Shown here in pieces: positions 54,175 through 64,000 of a DNA stretch of 64,000 nucleotides; position 1 is the stretch's first letter; the number at the start of each line of letters is the position of its first letter. The position numbers were made by a program, and so were the translations under genes. The notes beneath the pieces are model-generated. The model saw only the letters and a list, made by a program, of their open reading frames with translations. It searched no databases and was not told where the DNA came from. Source of the stretch: Nocardia yamanashiensis NBRC 100130 (GTDB taxonomy: Bacteria; Actinomycetota; Actinomycetes; Mycobacteriales; Mycobacteriaceae); assembly GCF_001613325.1 (NCBI RefSeq), contig NZ_BDCD01000009.1:62001-126000 (forward strand), in the 5' to 3' direction.

Positions 54175-54996
54175 GTGACCTCAGTTCCGAATCGGGTATC
54201 GTCCGAGCCCGTGCTGGGAGCCATCGATCAGGGGACGGAAAAGCCGCTGCTGCGTGCGTATATGCGGTATCGGCGGGAGAGCCTCGGCCTGACCCAGCAG
54301 GATGTGGCCAACCGCATGTTCGTCAGCCTGTCGCTGTACCGGAAATTGGAGAAGGGCGAACGCCCGCTCACCGGCAGCCGGCTAGAGGATTGGTGCCGCG
54401 CCATGGACGCCCCGGTCTGGCTGATGGAAAAGATGGCGACCCTGGCCTTGCCGGGCATTTCCACCATCGCGGTAGGGAAATGGCCGCCGGTGCTCACCGC
54501 GGAGGATCTCGACCATCTCGAATGCTTTCCGTTTCCGGCGTTCTATCACAAGTTCCCGGAATACGAAGTGCTCGCCGCCAATCAGGTGGCCCGAGAGGCA
54601 TTCCCGTGGCTGCACCCCGCACCGCTCGACGCCGAACGCCCGACGAATGTGATCGAGCAGATGGCCAGTGTGCCGGAAGCCCGTGCCACCCTGATCAATT
54701 GGTACGAGATCGTGCACCGCCTGATCTACATCCTCAAGACCAGCGCCCCCGGCATTGCCGATCCGGTGCGGCTGGCGCAGATCCTGGAAACCTGCCGCCG
54801 CGAAATCCCGGAATTCGAAACCATGTGGAACACCGAAATGGACGAGGAAACCTACAACCGGGCGACCGCCCTGGTCCGCACCCCGGACGGCGGCCGCCTG
54901 GCCTTCACCATGCGTTCCTACAACTCCTGGCACCCGAACGACCGCCAGTATCAGCTGTTCATGCTGACCCCGGCGCGCCTGCCGGACGAGCCTTAA
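54175..54996 (+). CDS. XRE regulator with MmyB-like ligand domain
   Basis: A 273-aa protein. The N-terminal lambda-repressor-type helix-turn-helix reads [34 protein letters not shown]. The rest ([40 protein letters not shown], ending [17 protein letters not shown]) matches the PAS-like MmyB ligand-binding domain common in actinobacterial regulators. Start at GTG 54175; GTG 54211 is an alternative. Its stop and the metG stop share the bases TTAA. Confidence 0.8.
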   Translation: MTSVPNRVSSEPVLGAIDQGTEKPLLRAYMRYRRESLGLTQQDVANRMFVSLSLYRKLEKGERPLTGSRLEDWCRAMDAPVWLMEKMATLALPGISTIAVGKWPPVLTAEDLDHLECFPFPAFYHKFPEYEVLAANQVAREAFPWLHPAPLDAERPTNVIEQMASVPEARATLINWYEIVHRLIYILKTSAPGIADPVRLAQILETCRREIPEFETMWNTEMDEETYNRATALVRTPDGGRLAFTMRSYNSWHPNDRQYQLFMLTPARLPDEP

Positions 54997-56552
54997 GCCT
55001 TGGGCTCCACGTACTTCGGGAACACCACCTGCGGTTCCGGCAGCGCGATCCCGCCCTTCAGAGGCGTGCCGATATCGGCGAAATCGCGTCCGGTCTGACC
55101 GAGCAGATCCAGGATCTTGCCCGCCGACGCCGGAATCACCGGCTGCACCAGAATCGACACGATCCGCAGCACCTCGGAGGTCACGTAGAGAATGGTGCCC
55201 TCGCGCTCGGTGGCCTCCGCCGTGCCTTCCTTGGCCAGCGTCCACGGCGCCTGCGCCGAGAAATAGCGATTCGTCTCACCCAGGGTCAGCCACAACTGCT
55301 CCAGCCCCAAATGGATCTGCTGCTGGTCGAATTCGGCCCGCACCTTCTCCAGCAGCCCGCCCGCGCGATCCAGCAGCGCCTGATCGTCGGCGGTGAACGC
55401 GCCCGGCGTCGGCAGCACCCCGCCGAAATCACGCCCCACCATCTTCAGGCAGCGCTGCGCCAGATTGCCGTACTCGTTGGCCAGATCCGAATTGATCCGC
55501 CCCACAATGCCTTCGTGGCTGTAGGACCCGTCCTGCCCGTAGGAGATCTCGCGCAGCAGGAAGAACCGCACCGCGTCCAGCCCGTAGGTGTCCACCAGTT
55601 CCATCGGGTCGACGACATTGCCGACCGACTTCGACATCTTCTCGCCCTTGTTGTAGAGGAACCCGTGCACGAAAACGCGCTTGGGCAGCTCGATTCCGGC
55701 CGACATCAGGAACGCCGGCCAGTAGACGGTGTGGAAGCGGGTGATGTCCTTGCCGATGATGTGCAGATCGGCCGGCCAGAACTTGCGGAACTGCTCGGAC
55801 TCGACGTCCGGGAAACCCGCGCCGGTCAGGTAATTGGTGAGCGCGTCCACCCACACGTACATGACGTGCGCCGGATCACCCGGCACCGGCACACCCCAGT
55901 CGAAGGTGGTGCGGGAGATGGACAGATCCTTCAGCCCCGCCTTCACATACGAGACGATCTCGTTGCGGCGCGTGCCGGGCGCGATGAATTCCGGATGCGT
56001 CTCGTACAGCTCCAGCAGCTTGTCCTGATAGTTGGACAGCCGGAAGAAGTAGTTCGACTCCTCGGTCCACTCCACCGGGGTCTTGGTGTCGGTGGAGATG
56101 CGGGTGCCGTCCTCGAGGACGGTGGTCTCCTCGTCGGTGTAGAACGCCTCGTCGCGCACCGAATACCAGCCCGCGTAGGTGTCGAGGTAGATGTCCCCGT
56201 TGGCGGCCATCTTCTCCCAGATGGCGATGGCCGCGGCGTGATGATCGGCGTCGGTGGTGCGGATGAACCGGTCGAAGGAGACGTCGAGGGCCTGGTCCAT
56301 GCGCTCGAACACATCCGAGTTGCCGGAGACGTACTCCCGCTCCGGCTTGCCCGCGGCCTTGGCGGCCTGCTGCACCTTCTGGCCGTGCTCGTCGGTGCCG
56401 GTCATGAAGAACACGTCGAACCCGTCCAGCCGCTTGAAGCGGGCCAGGGCATCGGTGGAGATGTACTCGTAGGCGTGCCCGATGTGGGGCGCGCCGTTCG
56501 GGTACGCGATAGCCGTGGTGAGGTAGAAGGCGGGGCGTTCGGATGCGCTCAT
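54993..56552 (-). CDS. metG: Methionyl-tRNA synthetase
   Basis: A 519-aa class I synthetase that charges tRNA-Met. The HIGH motif is [13 protein letters not shown] (about residue 23) and the KMSKS motif is [16 protein letters not shown] (about residue 300). The zinc-knuckle cysteines of the E. coli type are absent, as in mycobacterial MetRS, and the anticodon-binding helical domain is at the C-terminus. It is divergent from tatD, the same arrangement as Rv1007c-Rv1008. Confidence 0.96.
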   Translation of the reverse strand: MSASERPAFYLTTAIAYPNGAPHIGHAYEYISTDALARFKRLDGFDVFFMTGTDEHGQKVQQAAKAAGKPEREYVSGNSDVFERMDQALDVSFDRFIRTTDADHHAAAIAIWEKMAANGDIYLDTYAGWYSVRDEAFYTDEETTVLEDGTRISTDTKTPVEWTEESNYFFRLSNYQDKLLELYETHPEFIAPGTRRNEIVSYVKAGLKDLSISRTTFDWGVPVPGDPAHVMYVWVDALTNYLTGAGFPDVESEQFRKFWPADLHIIGKDITRFHTVYWPAFLMSAGIELPKRVFVHGFLYNKGEKMSKSVGNVVDPMELVDTYGLDAVRFFLLREISYGQDGSYSHEGIVGRINSDLANEYGNLAQRCLKMVGRDFGGVLPTPGAFTADDQALLDRAGGLLEKVRAEFDQQQIHLGLEQLWLTLGETNRYFSAQAPWTLAKEGTAEATEREGTILYVTSEVLRIVSILVQPVIPASAGKILDLLGQTGRDFADIGTPLKGGIALPEPQVVFPKYVEPKA

Positions 56553-56574
56553 GGTGCTGTCTACTCTAAACGGC

Positions 56575-57411
56575 GTGTCCGCAAAGAGCAGCCGCCGACC
56601 TGCGCCCGAACCGCCCGAGCCGCTGTCGCCGCTCATCGACGCCCACACCCATATCGACGCGTGCGGCGCGACCACGCCGGAAGCGGTTGCCGCCCTGGTC
56701 GATCGGGCCCGCGCGGTGGGCGTGCGGGAGATCGTCACCGTGGCCGACGATCTGGAAGCCGCCCGGTTCGCGGTGCGCGCCGCCCATTGGGACGACCGGG
56801 TGTACGCGGCGGTCGCGCTGCATCCCACCCGCGCCAACGCCCTCGACGAAGCCGCCAAGATCGAGTTGGAACAGCTCGCCGCGGACCCGCGCGTGGTTGC
56901 GGTCGGCGAGACCGGGCTCGACTACTACTGGCCCGGCAAGCTCGACGGCTGCGCGGATATCGAGACCCAGGTGGAGGGTTTCCGCTGGCACATCGATCTG
57001 GCCAAGCGCCTCGGCAAACCGCTCATGATCCACAACCGGGAAGCCGATCACGATCTGCTGGCGGTGCTGCTGGACGAGGGCGCGCCGGAAGAGGTGATCT
57101 TCCATTGCTTCTCCTCGGACGCGAACATGGCCCTCGCCTGCGTGGAGCAGGGGTATGTGCTGAGTTTCTCCGGCACGGTGAGTTTCAAGAATGCCCAAGA
57201 ATTGCGGGAAGCCGCGAAACTCGTTCCCGACGATCACATTCTGGTCGAAACGGACGCGCCGTTCCTGACCCCGCATCCCTTCCGAGGTGCGCAGAACGAG
57301 TCGTACGTGTTGCCGTACACGGTGCGGGCGCTGGCGGAGTTGCGCGAACAGGATCCGGCGCAGCTCGCCAAGATCACCACCGCCAATGCGCGCAGGGTCT
57401 ACGGCATCTAG
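56575..57411 (+). CDS. tatD: TatD-family metal-dependent DNase
   Basis: A 278-aa TIM-barrel hydrolase. Metal ligands are visible in [43 protein letters not shown] and [18 protein letters not shown] 56575 is chosen, since the in-frame ATG at 56551 overlaps the divergent metG start codon. A TACTCT box 10-15 bp upstream would give a nearly leaderless message. Confidence 0.92.
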   Translation: MSAKSSRRPAPEPPEPLSPLIDAHTHIDACGATTPEAVAALVDRARAVGVREIVTVADDLEAARFAVRAAHWDDRVYAAVALHPTRANALDEAAKIELEQLAADPRVVAVGETGLDYYWPGKLDGCADIETQVEGFRWHIDLAKRLGKPLMIHNREADHDLLAVLLDEGAPEEVIFHCFSSDANMALACVEQGYVLSFSGTVSFKNAQELREAAKLVPDDHILVETDAPFLTPHPFRGAQNESYVLPYTVRALAELREQDPAQLAKITTANARRVYGI

Positions 57412-57506
57412 CGCGCCGCCCGGCGGAATACGGCCGCTCGCAGCTTTTTTCGCGTTTCGTATCTTCGGTGCGAAACGCCCTGCCCGATTAGCGCCGTGTG
57501 GGATAG

Positions 57507-58772
<1,266 letters not shown>

Positions 58773-58780
58773 AACGAGAA

Positions 58781-58817
58781 GGGGCGTGAGGTCGAACCTC
58801 ACGCCCCCTTTATTTCT
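58781..58817. terminator. Terminator between rpfB and the SDR gene
   Basis: A 12-bp stem GGGGCGTGAGGT with its complement (58781-58807), loop CGA, followed by CCTTTATTTCT. It ends rpfB and separates it from ksgA, and can serve the convergent SDR gene from the other side. Confidence 0.85.
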
Positions 58818-58820
58818 CGA

Positions 58821-59591
58821 CTACATCAGCGCTCCGCCGTCGATGCGGAGTTCGGTGCCGGTCATGTAGCGGCCGTCGTCCGACGCCACCATCGCCACCA
58901 CGCCCGCGATGTCCTCGGGCTTGCCCAGCGTGCCGCCCTCCAGCCAGCCGGGGAGCCGGGCCATCAGGCTCCAATCGGCATCGGCCGGAAGGTCGAGGCC
59001 CGCGGTCAGGCTGGTGCCGATGCCGCCCGGCACGATGTTCACCGCGCGCAGGCCCTTCTTCACGTATTCGAGGGCGATGGTGTGGGTCAGGGCGTTGATA
59101 CCGGCCTTGGACGCGGTGTAGGCCGCCATGTACGGCGCCGCGCCGAATGCCGACGTGGAGGAGAAGTTCACGATCACCCCGCCGTGCGGCGAATCGAGCA
59201 GCTGCGGAATGCCCGCCTGCACCATGAGGAAGGTTCCGGTGAGGTTCACCGCGAGCACCTTGTTCCAGGTCTCCAAGGGCAATTCGTGGGTGTGCCCGGC
59301 GCGCATGATGCCCGCCGCGTTCACGAGAACGTCCAAACCGCCGAGGAATTCGAAGGCCGTCGCGGTGGCGGCGGCCACCGATTCCGGATCGGCCACGTCC
59401 AGGACGACCGTCTTCAATTTGTCCCGCTGGTCCGCCGGTACCGCTTCCACCGTTGCGGCCAGGCCGTTTTCGCTCACATCCGCCGCCACCAGCTGCGCGC
59501 CCTCGGCCAGCAGGCGCAGGGCGATGCCCTGGCCGATGCCGGACCCGGCTCCGGTGACGAGTACCCGACGTCCATCAAATCTGCTCGACAT
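58821..59591 (-). CDS. Short-chain dehydrogenase/reductase
   Basis: A 256-aa SDR with VLVTGAGSGIGQGIALRL, NAAGIMRAG, the Ser in VNFSSTSAF and YTASKAGINAL, ending with the classical YMTGTELRIDGG of the FabG-like branch. Substrate unknown. It sits between rpfB and ksgA on the opposite strand, where mycobacteria have no gene. Confidence 0.88.
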   Translation of the reverse strand: MSSRFDGRRVLVTGAGSGIGQGIALRLLAEGAQLVAADVSENGLAATVEAVPADQRDKLKTVVLDVADPESVAAATATAFEFLGGLDVLVNAAGIMRAGHTHELPLETWNKVLAVNLTGTFLMVQAGIPQLLDSPHGGVIVNFSSTSAFGAAPYMAAYTASKAGINALTHTIALEYVKKGLRAVNIVPGGIGTSLTAGLDLPADADWSLMARLPGWLEGGTLGKPEDIAGVVAMVASDDGRYMTGTELRIDGGALM

Positions 59592-59736
59592 GGCGAGAAA
59601 TTAGAACAAGTTTCAGGTGGCGTCAATGCTTGCCGGGATAGCGAATTGCCAGAGAGCTTTTAAACTGGTCCGTTGTTCAAATCGTTTAGGCTCGATCGGG
59701 TTTGTTGATCATGGGTCGGGGCTGATGGAGGGTTTC

Positions 59737-60894
59737 ATGCGGTTGTTCGGTTGGCGGACGCGGATTTTCACCGCGGCCGTGGCGTCCACGGGTGCGTTGC
59801 TGGTGCTGCCGGGCGTACCGGCACAGGCGGCCACACCGGGCAGCGTGATCGAAACCGTCGCCGCGCCGGACGGCTTCCGCGGACTCGCCAACGGCACCAT
59901 CGTCGACTACTGGACCACCCGATCGAACGGGGAAGCGGTGCAGGCCAGCGGCGCGCTCTTCGTCCCCGACGGGCCGGCGCCGGCGGGCGGGTGGCCGATC
60001 ATGGCCTACGACCACGGCACCTCCGGAATGGGTCCCGGATGCGGCGGGCAGACCAGCACCAAATTCAGCCGGCCCATCGAGGATCGGGTCATCCAGTACT
60101 TCGTGAACAAGGGCTTCGCCGTCGTCGCGCCGGACTATGTGGGGCTGGGGCGGTTCGAGACCGGGCCGCATCCGTACCTGGAGATCCGGACCGAGGCCAC
60201 CGCCACCATCGACCTGGTGAAGGCGGCGCGCAGCAGCGACTCGCGGCTCTCGCGCACCTGGGCCGCCATCGGGTTCTCGCAGGGCGGTCACGCCGCGCTC
60301 GGCGCGGGCCACCTGCAGCGCACCGAAGCCCCGGACCTGGACTTCCGCGGCGTCATCGCCTCCGACCCGGCCTCCGATATCGAGAAGGTCGCGCCCTTCG
60401 TCGGTCCGTACGTCCCGGCGATTCCGGGTGATGCCGGTACGGCCGTCAACGGATTCGTGGTCAGCATCATGGCCGGGCTGCGCGCCACCCATCCGGAGCT
60501 GGACTTCGACAGCTACCTGACGCCGGTCGGGCAGCAGACCCTGGATCGGATCTCGAGGCTGTGCTTCCGCGACATCATGAGCTCGGTGCAGGGCATGAGC
60601 CTCGGCGAGCTGGTGAACAAGCCGTTGAACGACGAGCGCTTCCGGACCGCCATCGATTCGTACATGACCGTGCCGACCAGCGGTTACGACGCGCCGATTC
60701 TGTTGCTGCTGAACACCAATGACATCACCGTGCCCTCGCCGCTGCACGCCGCGCTGGCCGCGCAGTTCGCCGCCAACGGGGTGGATTTCCAGACCGTCGT
60801 CGGCACCGGTTCGCACACCCAGCTGAACCCGCAGATGTGGGATGCCATCGGGGCGTTCAGCGATCGGATTCTGGCTACCCCGGCGGTCTCCTGA
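59737..60894 (+). CDS. Secreted lipase (LIP family), copy 1
   Basis: A 385-aa exported alpha/beta-hydrolase. The signal peptide is RTRIFTAAVASTGALLVLPG with cleavage near AQAATP. The secretory-lipase pattern is clear: [20 protein letters not shown] oxyanion region, FSQGGHAAL nucleophile elbow and VVGTGSHTQLNP catalytic His. ATG 59737 is favoured since GGAGG precedes it; ATG 59725 is possible. The next gene is a close paralogue with the same upstream GCTGATGGAGG context. Confidence 0.83.
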   Translation: MRLFGWRTRIFTAAVASTGALLVLPGVPAQAATPGSVIETVAAPDGFRGLANGTIVDYWTTRSNGEAVQASGALFVPDGPAPAGGWPIMAYDHGTSGMGPGCGGQTSTKFSRPIEDRVIQYFVNKGFAVVAPDYVGLGRFETGPHPYLEIRTEATATIDLVKAARSSDSRLSRTWAAIGFSQGGHAALGAGHLQRTEAPDLDFRGVIASDPASDIEKVAPFVGPYVPAIPGDAGTAVNGFVVSIMAGLRATHPELDFDSYLTPVGQQTLDRISRLCFRDIMSSVQGMSLGELVNKPLNDERFRTAIDSYMTVPTSGYDAPILLLLNTNDITVPSPLHAALAAQFAANGVDFQTVVGTGSHTQLNPQMWDAIGAFSDRILATPAVS

Positions 60895-60996
60895 GATCGG
60901 CTTGACCGGCAAGGCAATCCATCGGCAAATTCCCGATTCGTTAAGCTCTGAACTGATCTGACGGATGCTGCGGGCGGGGCTGATGGAGGAATTGTC

Positions 60997-62166
60997 TTGT
61001 TCACCAGTGGTTTTGTGAAAAGTTCGATGGCCGCTGCGGTCGCGGCCGGTGTGTTGTTCACGCTGCCCGCGACCGTCGCGCAGGCCGATCCGGCGGGAAG
61101 CCTGATTTCGGCAACCGCACAGCCGTCGAGCTTTCACGACATACCCAATGGGTCGGTGGTGACGTACTGGACGACCCGTTCCAATGGCGAGCCGGTGCGG
61201 GCCAGCGGGGCGCTCTTCGTGCCCGAGGGGCAGGCGCCGGCGGGCGGCTGGCCGATCATGGCCTACGACCACGGCACCACCGGGCTCGGCGCCGGATGCG
61301 GCGGGCAATCCGATCCCGCCACCGCGCCCTGGCCCACCGAACGCGCCAACGAAGACGAGATCATGCGGTACTTCGTGAGCCGTGGCTTCGCGGTCGTCGC
61401 ACCCGACTATCTGGGGCTCGGGCTGTTCGAGATCGGGCCGCATCCGTATCTCGAACTGCGCAGTGAGGCGACCGCCACCATCGATCTGGTGCGGGCCGCG
61501 CGGGCGGCCGAGCCGGCGCTGTCGCGGACCTGGGCCGTCACCGGGGCCTCGCAGGGCGGGCAGGCGGCGCTCGGCACCTCCAACCTGCAGGTGAGCGCCG
61601 CGCCGGAGCTGGACTTCCGGGGCACCATCGCCATCGATCCGGCGTCGGATGTGGAGAAGTTCGTGCCCGTGGCCGGGCCGTGGGTGCCGGGGCTGCCGGG
61701 CGAATCCGGTTCCGGCATAGACGGATTCATCGCCGGGATCCTGGCCGGCCTGCGGGCCGCGCGGCCGGACGCGCAGGTGGACAGCTACCTGACCGATACC
61801 GGGCGGCAGCTGCTGGACAGCATCGGGGACGTGTGCCAGCCGGAGATCACCCGGCGCATGCAGGCCGCGTCGATCGGCGCGCTGCTGTCGCGGCCGCTGT
61901 CGCAAGGACCGCTGCCCGCGGTGCTGAACGATTACATGGCGGTGCCGGTGCGGGGCTACGACCAGCCGATCCTGCTGCTGGCCAATGCCACCGACACCAC
62001 CGTCCCGTCGCCGCTGCACGCACTGCTCGCCACCCAGTTCGCGGCCAACGGCGTGGACTTCTCGACCGTGGTCGGCACCGGCAAGCACTGCCAGTTGAAT
62101 CCGGCGATGTGGGCGGCCATCGACGCCTTCACCACGCGTGTCCTCGCCACCCCGACCGTGTCCTGA
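60997..62166 (+). CDS. Secreted lipase (LIP family), copy 2
   Basis: A 389-aa paralogue of the preceding gene; long identical stretches include [12 protein letters not shown] and the ends [16 protein letters not shown]. Nucleophile elbow [10 protein letters not shown], His region [12 protein letters not shown], and a signal peptide cleaved near AQADPA. It starts at TTG 60997 after GGAGGA. The two genes are separated by 102 bp and reflect tandem duplication. Likely substrates are acylglycerols or other esters. Confidence 0.82.
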   Translation: MFTSGFVKSSMAAAVAAGVLFTLPATVAQADPAGSLISATAQPSSFHDIPNGSVVTYWTTRSNGEPVRASGALFVPEGQAPAGGWPIMAYDHGTTGLGAGCGGQSDPATAPWPTERANEDEIMRYFVSRGFAVVAPDYLGLGLFEIGPHPYLELRSEATATIDLVRAARAAEPALSRTWAVTGASQGGQAALGTSNLQVSAAPELDFRGTIAIDPASDVEKFVPVAGPWVPGLPGESGSGIDGFIAGILAGLRAARPDAQVDSYLTDTGRQLLDSIGDVCQPEITRRMQAASIGALLSRPLSQGPLPAVLNDYMAVPVRGYDQPILLLANATDTTVPSPLHALLATQFAANGVDFSTVVGTGKHCQLNPAMWAAIDAFTTRVLATPTVS

Positions 62167-62192
62167 GCTGGCGGGTTGATAGGTTTACCGGA

Positions 62193-63074
62193 ATGTCCGA
62201 ACCCGAGAACGCCGGCCGCGGGAAAGCCGCTCTGCTCGGCCCCGCCGAAGTCCGCGAGCTGGCCGAGCGATTCGGCGTCCGCCCGACCAAGCAGCTCGGG
62301 CAGAACTTCGTGCACGATGCCAACACCATGCGCCGGATCGTGGCGACCGCCGGGGTCGGGCGCGAGGATGTGGTGCTCGAGGTCGGGCCGGGGCTGGGTT
62401 CGCTGACCCTGGCCGCACTGGATGTGGCCGATCGGGTGATCGCCGTGGAGATCGATCCGACCCTCGCGAAGCATCTGCCGGAAACGGTCCGCGATCGCGC
62501 GCCCGAGCTGGCCGACCGGCTGACGGTGGTCGGCATGGACGCCATGAAGGTGACCCGCGCCGATCTGCCGGCCGAGCCCACCGCGCTGGTCGCGAACCTG
62601 CCCTACAACGTGGCGGTTCCCGTTCTGCTCCACCTGCTGGCCGAATTGCCCAGTATCCGAACCACTCTGGTGATGGTGCAGCTGGAAGTGGCCGACCGCC
62701 TCGCCGCCACCCCCGGCGGCCGCATCTACGGCGTCCCCAGTGTGAAGGCCGGTTTCTTCGGCACCGTCCGCCGCGCCGGCACCGTCGGCCGCCAGATCTT
62801 CTGGCCCGTACCGCAAGTCGAATCCGGGCTGGTCCGCATCGACCGCTTCGAGGATTCCCCCTGGCCGCAGGACGAGGAGTTCCGCCGCAAGGTGTACGCC
62901 GTCGTGGACGCCGCCTTCGCGCAGCGCCGCAAAACCCTCCGCGCCGCCCTCGCGGGCTGGGCCGGTTCCCCCGCCGAAGCCGAAAAGCGGCTCACCGCAG
63001 CGGGAATCGCCCCCACCGCCCGCGGTGAAACCCTCGACACCGCCGCTTTCGTCCGGCTCGCCGCACAGAACTGA
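62193..63074 (+). CDS. ksgA: 16S rRNA dimethyladenosine transferase
   Basis: A 293-aa enzyme that dimethylates A1518 and A1519 of 16S rRNA. Diagnostic motifs are [48 protein letters not shown] and [14 protein letters not shown], with [13 protein letters not shown] in the C-terminal domain. It starts at ATG 62193. In mycobacteria it directly follows rpfB; here 3.4 kb intervene. Confidence 0.95.
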   Translation: MSEPENAGRGKAALLGPAEVRELAERFGVRPTKQLGQNFVHDANTMRRIVATAGVGREDVVLEVGPGLGSLTLAALDVADRVIAVEIDPTLAKHLPETVRDRAPELADRLTVVGMDAMKVTRADLPAEPTALVANLPYNVAVPVLLHLLAELPSIRTTLVMVQLEVADRLAATPGGRIYGVPSVKAGFFGTVRRAGTVGRQIFWPVPQVESGLVRIDRFEDSPWPQDEEFRRKVYAVVDAAFAQRRKTLRAALAGWAGSPAEAEKRLTAAGIAPTARGETLDTAAFVRLAAQN

Positions 63075-63095
63075 GCGAGCCGGACCCCACCGGCG

Positions 63096-63623
63096 TCAGA
63101 GCGAAACGCTCAGCCCTTCGATCACGGTCGCCGCGTCCGCCCCATCGTGATCATCGCGAATGGTGACCGTCAGCTGCACCAAGAACTGGTCATCCCCGTT
63201 CTCCACCACCACATACCGGTGATACGTCCACAACTGGAACGGCTCGACCTTGTAGCTCCCCGTGATCCCCGCCGACGGAAAACCCCCGAAGTCCGCGACA
63301 TCGGTCTCACTGTCCCGCCACTCCGGCAGCCGCCGCGCATCCCCGAACGCGTAACTCAACAGCTCCTTCGCATCCACGGCCTGCGAGAACTTCACCACCA
63401 GCACGACCGCGTTATCGGCCCACCCGCCCTCGGGCGCCTGCGTCCACACCCCATAGGCCCCCGGGAACAACTGCGCCGGCACCTGCTGCCACCCCGCCGG
63501 CACCGCGATGGTCACCACCGGCGCCCCGGGCGTCCCCGCCGCCACCGGCGCGGCCTCCACCCCGGCCCCGGCCAGATACTCGGCAATGCTCGGATGCGCA
63601 TCGGCCGGATTGACAGACGTCAT
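63096..63623 (-). CDS. LpqN/LpqT-like protein without signal peptide
   Basis: A 175-aa protein with the LpqN pattern: IAVPAGWQQVPAQLFPGAYG, GGWADNAVVLVVKFSQAVD, FPSAGITGSYKVEPFQLWTY and a final VTIRDDHDGADAATVIEGLS. The mycobacterial relatives are lipoproteins, but this one starts MTSVNPADAHPSIAEYL with no signal sequence, so it may be cytoplasmic. Function unknown. Convergent with ksgA. Confidence 0.75.
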   Translation of the reverse strand: MTSVNPADAHPSIAEYLAGAGVEAAPVAAGTPGAPVVTIAVPAGWQQVPAQLFPGAYGVWTQAPEGGWADNAVVLVVKFSQAVDAKELLSYAFGDARRLPEWRDSETDVADFGGFPSAGITGSYKVEPFQLWTYHRYVVVENGDDQFLVQLTVTIRDDHDGADAATVIEGLSVSL

Positions 63624-63708
63624 CAGCTTTCCTCCTCAGGCAGCGGTCGGCCATCCCGTACCAGGACGGCGGGGTGAACCCTACCGCTGCACCCCCGCAC
63701 CGGGGCGC

Positions 63709-63948
63709 TCAGGACAGCTCGAACCCCGCCTCTAACCAGTCCCCGGCCCCCGCGTGGGCAAGCAGTTTCCGGCGCTCCGGATGATCCTTCAAATCGGCCA
63801 GCACCCTCAACATCCGATCCGGATCGCATTGCAAGAGGTAGACCGGCAACCCGAGCCGGTCCGGCGCATCCCAGCCGCGGTGTTCGACCGGAGTCCGGTT
63901 GTGCGCCAACCGCAATGCGATCGTGGGGAAGGCGACACGAGCTGTCAC
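63709..63948 (-). CDS. Doubtful small hypothetical protein
   Basis: A 79-aa reading from GTG, containing GLPVYLLQCDPDRMLRVLAD and LKDHPERRKLLAHAGAGDW. The latter looks protein-like and the base composition is consistent with coding, but I know no family. No clear ribosome site. The final 52 bases of the window show nothing recognisable. Confidence 0.3.
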   Translation of the reverse strand: MTARVAFPTIALRLAHNRTPVEHRGWDAPDRLGLPVYLLQCDPDRMLRVLADLKDHPERRKLLAHAGAGDWLEAGFELS

Positions 63949-64000
63949 GCTACCGCCGGGGCGAACCTGTGACTATCGCGGGGTGATGGGTTGTCGCAGG

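Overview
High-GC actinobacterial chromosome, most probably a Nocardia. The evidence is a mycolata-type core (pmt, rsmI, metG, tatD, rpfB, ksgA in the order known from Mycobacterium) together with an OleA/OleC/OleD-type beta-lactone cluster that resembles the nocardiolactone (nlt) locus of Nocardia. All identifications come from reading translated sequence; no database search was possible.

Layout. 1-5.4 kb: a minus-strand oligopeptide-type ABC transporter operon (two permeases, two ATPases, lipoprotein) followed by the start of an amidohydrolase, divergent from a GntR regulator with two matching candidate operators in the shared promoter. 6.3-7.7 kb: an acyl-CoA-ligase-like gene whose 5' end stops at the edge of a genomic island. 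7.7-22.5 kb: the island, abutting the CCA end of tRNA-Ala(CGC). It consists of two units, each ending in a serine-recombinase tail relic plus the same 85-bp sequence. The inner unit carries a replication-relaxation protein, an AlbA_2/Schlafen-type protein and a three-gene module of SNF2-like helicase with a C-terminal DUF3883-like domain, DUF1156-type DNA methyltransferase and DUF499-type ATPase, which looks like an antiphage system. The outer unit carries an HNH-like zinc protein and a small acidic protein.

22.5-37.9 kb: mostly chromosomal genes: a kinase, TetR, family-5 uracil-DNA glycosylase, TRIC channel, two effector-binding-fold proteins, an operon of a GNAT-like protein, an E1-like/nitroreductase fusion and a GAF-GGDEF-EAL protein with a frameshift, then an SDR, SoxR, arginine deiminase, a YtrA-type GntR, Pmt and RsmI. 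38-54.9 kb: accessory block between rsmI and metG, with a secreted esterase, the seven-gene beta-lactone operon (KAS III pair, AMP-ligase, small membrane protein, epimerase, condensation-like acyltransferase, MMPL exporter), a secreted beta-propeller, an APH(6)-like kinase, MarR with tandem cupins, an ArsR-SRPBCC fusion, a decayed DHFR-like gene, a secreted protein, Nudix, TetR and XRE genes. 55-63 kb: metG, tatD, rpfB and ksgA, with an SDR and two tandem secreted lipases inserted between rpfB and ksgA. The end holds an LpqN-like protein and one doubtful small ORF.

No rRNA, CRISPR array or intact transposase was seen.
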